From: Wurfbainia villosa
Taxonomy: Eukaryota; Streptophyta; Magnoliopsida; Zingiberales; Zingiberaceae
Assembly: GCA_025175895.1 (NCBI GenBank)
Contig: JAKLTH010000238.1
Span: forward strand, 5,394,001 to 5,458,000
Length of the DNA stretch: 64,000 nucleotides
Reading direction: 5' to 3'
In this document: one piece after another, positions 52,412 to 64,000 of the stretch
How the letters are laid out: each line of letters begins with the position of its first letter
How positions within the stretch are numbered: position 1 is the stretch's first letter
Notes under the pieces: model-generated
The model's database searches: none
What the model was told of the DNA's origin: nothing
Seen by the model: only the letters and a program-made list of their open reading frames with translations
Position numbers and translations under genes: made by a program

Positions 52412-52423
52412 TGGTATCAGAGC
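52412..52423 (+). other. Primer binding site of the second Tekay-like structure
   Basis: TGGTATCAGAGC, 7 nt after the LTR end, with the same spacing as in the first element (2391-2402). A second copy of the site is at 59859-59870, after the other LTR. Confidence 0.88.
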
Positions 52424-53439
52424 CCTAGGTTGCGAAGTCCATTTTCGGATTTTATTTCGTTCGGACATCGAGTTTTGCTTTACTCGGTCTTGGTTTTGTG
52501 AGTTCTGGGATCTGGCTGTTGCGGACATCTCCGAGCTACAAGGTTTAAGGTATGTTAATTGTTATTACATACCCTTCTATTGGTTATGCATTTAGTTGCT
52601 TATAACATGGATGACTTGTAGGATATTGGTTAGTATTCGTAACCGTGGTTTGAGTTTGCCCACGGGAACGATATGTTGAGGTTATTAGATATGTACCTGC
52701 TATCGAAAAGGTAATTACCTTTGAGAGCCGACTGATACCGAGTCGGAAAGCAGGGATTAGGTAGGCACATCTCTTGTGGAGATAAAGGATTATAGTCCTA
52801 AGGATTTCCACTAATTATGTTTGTCAGATTATTACCTGAGGGGTAATGGACTAAGCGAGTATACTATTGCTGATGCAGATAGTAGAAAATTAGGGGATGA
52901 TATTCATAGGAATGTTGATCCCTGAGATGGTCGTTCTAGGTTGTATAACTTTGGGAGTACTTTTGAGTACTTAACTCGTGTTATACGAAGATAGAAGTGG
53001 TAGTTGAATACCATTATCCGGATTTAGCCGGTACTTGATGGAAGATATAGGAAATAACCTACGGGAAATGATGTATCACTTAGTCACAGTTCAGTGATGT
53101 TGTGAGATAGTATTTTCTCACGTCATCTTCTTTGACTCATTGTCAGGGAATTCTTGGGCACCGAGTAGGGTGATCGTTTGGTTACGAAGGTACTATGCAG
53201 AGTCGCTAGACTTGCGAGGGTTACGACCACCTAATAACTCGAGAATGTGATCGATATGTCTTAAGCCACCTACGGTTTACCGGTTGACATCTTGATCAGG
53301 ATGTTTGGATCTCCTACTAGATTCTACCGGAAGTGCATAGACCGAGTAATGTGTATAGAAATGACTCCGTAGCAAGTGTTTTAAGAGTTGGAGATTTGAT
53401 AAGCATATATTGCAAGTCAAATTATTGGAATCCGAAGTC

Positions 53440-56230
53440 TCCAAATGTTGGATAAAAGGAGCAAGATTAAAGTCATGAGTCACAAGCGATTATTGGAGAG
53501 TTTTTCGATCATAGAAGACCGATTGCAGATTGTCAGCAGCTTCTCATGTTTATCAGCGAACTTAGAGGAAAGACTCCGAAAGGAGATTATGTGTGTGCAG
53601 TGCAGGTTACGACGAGACATAGAGCCAGATTATCCGATGGACCAGTGTATCTGTTTCTACTATAAGCAGCCGGTATCTATGAGGAGAGTATGTACTGTGA
53701 AGACTCAGTTGAAGACTATGGATGATGCTTTCGAGCGGACGATCCACAACCTCGAAAGCCGAGTTATCACAGCAGATTAGATTATCACATCAGCAGAGAT
53801 CTACTACCTCAGATATAGTTGGAGCTCTTTGATACTTTCATCCGGAAGAAGCGAGTTACTCAGCAGTATCAGCCGAAGACATCTCAGAAGACCCAGATGA
53901 CGATAACTGTTACCTTCCCAGACGTGGTTATGCTTTATGAAAAGGAGAGATTTACGATGATGGTCGTATCTACACAGTATTCTCCAGTTGCAGCTATACC
54001 TTTCACAGAGTTGGATTGTGCTACGATGTTGGCAGGTCTTCAGTATTTTACAGCCAGATGTGTACCCTTGCTAGTACAACAGTGTTTACCATCTCCATTG
54101 CGCTTGTTTGGGCTTTGTACTGCTCCAATAGCTTGATTTCAGTTCCTCCATGATAGTCTTGGCATCTACATGAGCTCAGCCGTCCAGAACAGATGTTGGA
54201 CAAGTTTACATGATTACTCGAGAAGAAGTATAGAAGACCGAAGGATCGGTCCTTCGGGGTATTACTTTAGATTATCCTATTTGTGGATATATCGAGAGAT
54301 ACTAGTAATTTACAGGTATCTTTGTCTAGAACATTCTTGGATAGGGTTCGAAGGGTTCCTATCGACTTGTAGGTTGGTGATTTTCTCTACCGTCAGGTGA
54401 GATATTGATCAACAATCAAGAAGTCAAGGGATACCCTTAGCCTTTGCTAGTCATACCTCCACTATAGACATATCCTTACGGATAGTTGGATTGATAGAGC
54501 GTTGGTATACTAGGACTCTCGGATGTACGTATAATTCGAGAGTATTTAGATATATTTTTGGATGAACTCTCGAGCTTGCCACTGCATGGGTAAGTGGAGT
54601 AAGCGATTGAGGTGATTTCGGGAATAGTCCTGATATTGGGGACCTCATACCGGGAGATGATTTTATTGGTATCAGTGTTGCTAAACACTATGGGAGATTT
54701 ATTTGTCTTAGGATTTCTCTGGAGAGGATCCAGAACTCTTTGTTAGAAGAGAGATGAACCTTTGGGGTTATACATCGGTTATCGATGATGGAATACAGTA
54801 GTTGAGAATGAATATCCTTCGTTGTGGATAGATGATCTGTTTAGATCAGTTAAAGGACACCTACATATATCCTAGGGTTGATCTACGATTGGAGGGTTGA
54901 TATGGTAGTGACTTAGTGTCATACAATTATCATTGTCAGTGTGATGATTGAGCTATCATCAGCTTGGAGTAAAAAGGATGCAGGTGTATAGAAGTTGACA
55001 TTTCATACTTGGTATGAATTTTAGGAGATGTTGATAATGTTGTTAGACTTATTGACGATTTAGTCATTCATGGATTTGAGGAATCAAGTACTCTTGGAGT
55101 ATTTGGGATCGATTGTCATCTTATCTGTGGATGATATATTTTTGAGATATATTCACGATCTTAAGGGAAGTTATGTTTCCCTAGATTGATTTGGTATTTA
55201 CCATAGATGAGGATAGGATGTTCTAGCAATACTATACCGCTGATTTGTTAGACCAAGAAGGTGATGGAAATCACCTGGTCGGAAGTTGTGAACCTAGATT
55301 TCAGGGCCTAGAAGGCGACTGACTTTTGGGTCAGTGTTAATTAATCTGTCCGATATGGATGGAAGAGTATTGTACGTAGATGTATCATGTCAGGGATTAG
55401 GAGTGATCCCGATGCAGTGGAATGAGACGTATATTATGTGTATGCTGGTTGAGAAACCAGCGAGATTAGTCATTATAGTCTCCCAGTTACTTTCAGTTCT
55501 GGGTGACAGAGTGAATTTTTGGACATTAGATTAATTTCTCTTGTGAGAATAAATCTCCGTCTCTAGGAAGGATAGTGGTTACAAAGTTGTATTTCGATTT
55601 AGGAAGAGTTGTTTCAGGAGACTCTTCATTCGAGAGTGATGATTTATTCGGAGTGTATCCGGAAATAGCGAGTTTGAGACGTTCATGTTGGTGGAACTAT
55701 ATATGGGATATGGTTGATCTCGTAATTTGTCGATGGGTGTGCCAACAAGCAAAGGTGGAATATTGTGATCGGTAGGGTCATGTACTGTGATAAAGTGGGA
55801 GCCTAGTGCGTTAGACTGTGTTGGGAGATTATCTAGAATTCGGAAAGGACTTGATAGGATTTGGGTAATCGATGATCGATTAGCTAGGTTCGCTCATTTT
55901 CTTCCGAGCCGTAAGATGAATTTCGTGGGATCGCTTGATGGAATTATATCCATGGAGTATCCTTGAGTATCATTTCTGATAATGATTCATGATTCATCTT
56001 ACGATTCTGGTAAAGTTTCCCACCGGTTATGGATATAGAGCTCCACTTTGGTACAGTTATTGACCTCTTAATACGTTGATTGAGAGTGTATATAAGAGCT
56101 AGAATGTAATACTCGAGCTCAGTACCCCACTTAGTCACTTGAGGTGTGACTTTTCTCCTGATACTTGAGATGGTTGCTGTGACATCTCGTACTCGTACAT
56201 GAGTCGGAAATTTAGGGACCAAATTTTTAT
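53440..56230 (+). pseudogene. Heavily decayed gag-pol remnant of the second Tekay-like structure
   Basis: Only short echoes of the first element remain. There is a zinc-knuckle relic near 53590-53700 (CVQCRLRRDIEPDYPM...CFYYKQP with most ligands lost) and an RT relic near 54940-55210 with a YHQL-like step. An RNase H relic lies at 55334-55534 (GRVLYVDVSCQGLGVIPMQW). An integrase relic at 55575-56180 includes WVCQQAKVEY and, near 55856-55915, a VIDDRLARFAHFLP-like segment. Frames are broken every few tens of codons, far more than in the first element, while the LTRs on both sides are nearly identical. No functional product is possible. Confidence 0.8.
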
Positions 56231-56243
56231 AAGTGGGGGAGAA
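56231..56243 (+). other. Polypurine tract of the second Tekay-like structure
   Basis: AAGTGGGGGAGAA abuts the second LTR. It is nearly identical to the tract at 7402-7414, so this plus-strand primer is preserved although the coding region is destroyed. Confidence 0.85.
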
Positions 56244-59851
<3,608 letters not shown>

Positions 59852-60343
59852 ATTTTATTGGTATCAGAGCCCTAGGTTGCGAAGTCCATTTTCGAATTTT
59901 ATTTCGTTCGGACATCGAGTTTTGCTTTACTCGGTCTTGGTTTTGTGAGTTCTGGGATCTGGCTGTTGCGGACATCTCCCAGCTACAAGGTTTAAGGTAT
60001 GTTAATTGTTATTACATACCCTTCTATTGGTTATGCATTTAGTTGCTTATAACATGGATGACTTGTAGGATATTGGTTAGTATTCGTAACCGTGGTTTGA
60101 GTTTGACCACGGGAATGATATGTTGAGGTTATTAGATATGTACCTGCTATCGAAAAGGTAATTACCTTTGAGAGCTGACTGATACCGAGTCGGAAAGCAG
60201 GGATTAGGTAGGCACATCTCTTGTGGAGATCAAGGATTATAGTCCTAAGGATTTCCACTAATTATGTTTGTCAGATTATTACCTGAGGGGTAATGGACTA
60301 AGCGAGTATACTATTGCTGATGCAGATAGTAGAAAATTAGGGG
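59852..60343 (+). repeat. Partial second interior after the second LTR
   Basis: It matches 52405-52896 closely, including the primer site at 59859-59870. It stops after AGAAAATTAGGGG, and the next bases belong to the gag-only element interior. The 17-bp word GGGGTAATGGAC(T/C)AAGC occurs at 60287 and again across the border at 60340. Confidence 0.9.
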
Positions 60344-61405
60344 TAATGGACCAAGCCCATAGACCATGGTTTAATATAAGGTTTTAAAACTATTTCAAAA
60401 TCATTTTGAAAAAACCTTAGTATAGTATATCTTTTGATAGAAGTCACCATTGATGATGTTGATACAAAGTTAGCTCAAAACAATGAAGTTTTTCTCATTT
60501 TTTAACTTTGTATCAAACTCACTATTTTGTGGGTAAATTATTTTTCACATATTTTTCACCCATTGTATTTGGTATAGTATTATACGTATGACGTTTCACT
60601 ATTTTCAAATTACGTATAATTACTTATGATTTTCAAAAATTCATTCTGAAAATTGAAAACTGCATTTTACATTTATCAGTCGACTGCCATTGTTGGTAGT
60701 TGATTGGCGTCAACGACAGTCGATTGATATATGTCAAAAGTCGACTGCCAGGTTTGATTTCGAGTAAACAAGGTTGATTTAGCCTGATTTTAGCTATGTT
60801 AGGTTACCCTAACTGCTCCTAACCCTAGGATATGCTTTGGAAAACATTAGAAAGGGTGAAAATCTATTGGATATGGATTAAGAGAGTTGTTTGGGTGTTG
60901 TATCAATTTTAAGGTGTGTAAAAGTTTAAGTTTGAACTTTTAACCTTAATTTTGATGGTTTAGTGTTCCTATAGGCTTAGAGACTCTCCAAGGATATTAT
61001 TGGTACAATGGTCAAGGGGGAGCAAGCCTTTAGGGGGAGGTATCCATCATGGACTGATGGATGTATTTTTCCTCATGAAGGGGAGAAATGGGAATGTGAG
61101 TTGCTCAATTTGGAAATTGGGAGAGTTTATAGGAAGCCTCTCTTAAGTGATATGAGACTTATCACTAGGAAGATTGTAGGCATCCTAGATGTTTTTGGAC
61201 AAAGGGAGAGATTGTAAGATCTCATTGGGATATGAGACATTGACCTCCTTGGGGAGAGAACCTTTTTGATCTATGTCAAAAAGGGGGAGGATTGACATGG
61301 GAAAATTATGGGATTACCAATTTGAGACAATTGGTAAGAAGATTTGAGTTAGGTGGCCTAACTTAAAGGTGTTTGGTTTTTGTCAAATATCAAAAAGGGA
61401 GAGAT
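60344..61405 (+). other. 3' interior of the split gag-only element, with polypurine tract
   Basis: It matches the minus strand of 25396-26400 in the complete element (landmarks ATCACCATTGATG, CACATATTTTTCACCCAT, GGTTACCCTAACTGC). A 69-codon frame at 61008-61217 and the minus-strand frame at 25569-25760 share RVYRKP(L/I)(L/F)SDMRLIT, but no domain is known. CAGTCGACTG-type words are at about 60678-60745. The polypurine tract AAAAAGGGAGAGAT ends at 61405. Confidence 0.75.
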
Positions 61406-63059
61406 TGTTGGTGCAATTGACCCAGGTCATGATTGATCATACTCGAGTTTAACTCGAGTAGTGTTTTAATATTTGACATTGATGTTTGACAATGTTTTGA
61501 GGAGATTATTGGTGCAATCGACTCGGGTCATGATTGACCTGAGTTTGACTCGAGGGGTATTTTGATGGTTGACTAGGGTTGACCATGTGATGAAGAAAGT
61601 CCAAGTGGGACACTTGACATTTGGTAAAGTCCAAGTCTTGTGTACTTGGCATGAAAAGTCCAAGTATGGGTCTTGGCAAGGGAAAGTCCAAGCTTGAGTC
61701 TTGACATTTGGAAAGTCTAACATTGGGTTGACATGGAAAGTCTAAGGGTGTAGTCTTGGCCACGTAAGTCCAAAGGTGTAGTCTTGACGGTGAAAGTCCA
61801 AGTCATGGGTACTTGGCATTTGAGAAGTCCAAGGGTTGATATTGGCGACGTAAAGTCCAAGGGTGGAGTCTTGGCAGCATAAGTCCAATGGTTGACGGCG
61901 TAAAGTCCAAGTGTGAATCTTGGCAGCGTAAGTTCAATGTGCCTTGGTGGTGTAAATACCGTTAGCATGACAATAGCCGATAGAAGAACCTAAAGGCTAG
62001 CGTATGAATGAACAATTCATGGATGACTTGGAGAGATCCGATAGGCGCGAGGCTGACGGAGGTGGCTAGCAGGCTTAGGTCTAGACTAAGGGTGATCTAG
62101 CAAGTATGAGGCACCACACTTGGGGTTAAACCTCATGTTTGAGATTATTGTTGATCGAAACTTTATACTGGTAGAAGGTCAAGTGTTTGACACTTGGCAA
62201 CCGAGTCGACCCTCAGCAGTCGACTGGGGTTATGACCAGTTCGACTCTGTGAGTCGACTAGTGCTCGACTGCCATTTAGGGCTGAAAAAAGCCTTGGTAG
62301 TCGACTGCTCATTGGAGTAGTCGACTAATGTCAGTCGACTACCATGGATAACAATCGACTGATGGTTTGATGTTGCGAGCACAGAATGCTCGGTAGCCGA
62401 CCGGGCAGTCAACTACGGCGTTGGCAGTCGACTGGTGATGTTGGCACTCGACTATCAAGTGATCCGTTGGAGATTTTCTAGCATGGATCAAGTCATTATC
62501 TCACAACGACAGTGTTGGTAGTCGACTACCAGGCGGAAAAATAGCCCGAGTGCAGGTTATAAAGGCATCTCGAAGGGGAGGTTTTGACAGTGATTTTCTT
62601 GGGCATTTTGAAGCGATTTGCCGGTGCAAATCAGAGTCTTCAAGGCTAGTTCAAGGCAATCAACAAGCAAGCTTCTAAAAGATTTTTGTATAGTGTTCTT
62701 TGCATTATTTTTTTGTATTTACTTGTACATGCTTGTTGTTCATTGTATTACTTAGGCTAATCACTTGTATGAGATTTCTCCACCTCCGACGTGTTATCGA
62801 GAAGGAGTGTTATTGATTAGTAGTGTTGCTTGCATCGCTAGAGCTCATTTGAGTTCAATCCGTAGAGTAGGAATCATACGGTTCCGAACCATATTATATT
62901 CTCGTGTTCTTGTGTCTTTGTACATTTCGTTATTGCTTTATTATTATTCTGCTGCGCATATTAACGATCATTGTAGACAAGCACGCAAGAACGATCAAAT
63001 TCCGTGAACCGACAACAATGCTATTAACCCTCTCTCTAGCGGGAGCATAGGTCCTAACA
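61406..63059 (+). repeat. 3' LTR of the split gag-only element (1654 bp)
   Basis: It starts TGTTGGTGCAATTGACC and ends GTCCTAACA. It has the same internal order as 43086-44745: duplicated ACTCGAG leader, AAGTCCAAG/CTTGGC repeats at 61595-61940, GTCGACT cluster at 62205-62530, TATA-like GTTATAAAGG at 62556-62565, and GCTATTAACC...CTCTAGCG near 63020-63042. ATCAC follows at 63060. Confidence 0.9.
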
Positions 63060-63064
63060 ATCAC

Positions 63065-63553
63065 GAGGTGACACCTTATCTTATCATGAAGTGGTGGCAT
63101 TAAACGTTATCCTTTTTGACTTGTCTATGTGGCTGATTCATCGCCATCAGTCGACTGATTCCCTTCATCAGTTGATTGATGTGCAATAGTCGACCGCTAG
63201 CCTGGTCACTCCCCTTCAATAAGAGATTAGCACGGAATATGATAAATATGATGGTTCCTCACTGTCCGATCTCGACCTAGACCTTCCACTGGAAGTCGTG
63301 GTTGGATTGCCGCCTACGGTCGTCCCCATACAAAGGACATGACCTTACCATCTCTCTTCGCACTCATGCTTATCTCTGGTCCTTTATGACCTGTTGCTTT
63401 ACTTTCGGTCTCCACTGGGTTCTTCGACTTCCACGAAGTTCTCCCCGTATTGCCATACCACCATAGTTTCCCGACTCGGGATTCTCTGGGTATCGCTGAC
63501 CTTCGACTTAGCTTAACCATTTCTTGCACACTTAATTTAGCTCATGAGATAAC
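63065..63553 (-). other. Continuation of the LTR-like sequence interrupted at 43081
   Basis: If the element at 43086-63059 is removed, 42567-43085 joins 63065 onward. The stretch holds two or three GTCGACT-type words (63148-63200), and no coding sequence is recognised. Confidence 0.5.
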
Positions 63554-64000
63554 TGTAAGGGATCTTTGGAAGGCTATAGGGGGTGAATAGCCTCTTTTCA
63601 TTTCTACAAGAAAGATTAGCGGAAACAAAACAAAAACTAAATGAAATTAAGAAGCTAGAACACAATCACTAACAAGAAAGATTTTACGTGGTTCGGAGAT
63701 TAAGCTCCTACTCCACGGTGATCCTTAAGGTGGATCAATCCAAGCAAATCTCCACCAAGAAAGCTTCCTTTACAAACACACTCCTCTTCTTACAATTGAT
63801 GAAGATGAAAATTAGAGAAGAGGAGGAATTTAAAACACTTAAAAAGCTTAGGAAAAATGTGGGAGCTTGAGAGTATGGTTTGAATATGAGCACTAGCCTC
63901 CTCAAGCACTCCATGTCCTCTTTTTATAGAGAGAGGGCTGATTTTCCCATTGAGCCTCGATCAGTCGACTGATGGTCTCTATCAGTCGACTGCTACTGTA
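63554..64000 (-). repeat. Terminal part of another LTR-like sequence at the window edge
   Basis: It begins TGTAAGGGATC and carries CTATAGGGGGTGAATAGCC at 63574-63592, ACGTGGTTCGGAG at 63687 and CTCCTACTCCACGG at 63705. These words occur in the same order (with CGCTAGAG before them) at the ends of the gag-only LTRs. CAGTCGACTG occurs twice near 63962-63995. The rest lies outside the window. Confidence 0.6.

Overview
This is about 64 kb of plant nuclear DNA, most likely from a monocot. The two gene-like loci have strongly GC-rich exons around short AT-rich introns, which is monocot-like. Almost everything else is repetitive: LTR retrotransposons, a 600-bp tandem repeat, foldback elements and long TA microsatellites. 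No species can be named from the sequence alone. The only host genes I can support are two tandem cytochrome P450 genes (CYP71-like, 522 codons each, one 117-bp phase-0 intron).

Layout. 1-10695: a Ty3/gypsy element of the Tekay/Del chromovirus type. Its left LTR is cut by the window edge, gag-pol is broken, and the right LTR (about 3.3 kb) is complete. 10696-12706: AT-rich spacer with a 473-bp MITE-like element. 12707-20632: about eleven copies of a ~600-bp tandem repeat, one of them split by a 1450-bp solo LTR with a perfect 5-bp target duplication. 20439-33751 and 33752-about 41167: a direct tandem duplication. Each unit carries the end of the satellite, a P450 gene, a foldback/AT-rich intergenic stretch, and a truncated gag-only retroelement. 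Unit A later received a complete 6.6-kb gag-only element (23794-30415). Its empty site is preserved in unit B, which has its own 0.9-kb insertion. 43086-63059: one gag-only element, recognisable because both outer ends have the same 5-bp flank (ATCAC). It is split by nested DNA at about 46905-60343. That nested DNA holds a pseudogene resembling the 'putative plant transposon protein' family and a second Tekay-type structure with the order LTR, interior, LTR, partial interior. 63065-64000: pieces of further related LTRs.

How the parts relate. The two P450 copies are both open, about 90% identical by hand alignment, and differ at two signature positions: copy A lacks the C-helix Trp, and copy B has Ala for the last Gly of the haem loop. 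Their upstream regions also differ by about 275 bp. The gag-only elements have long terminal repeats, a tRNA-Met-type primer site, a polypurine tract and a two-zinc-knuckle gag, but no recognisable polymerase. Their LTRs carry clusters of the palindrome CAGTCGACTG and a GTCCAAG-type repeat block. The second Tekay structure has near-identical LTRs around a heavily decayed interior, which suggests mobilisation in trans by relatives such as the first element. All homology statements come from reading the sequence; no search was run.
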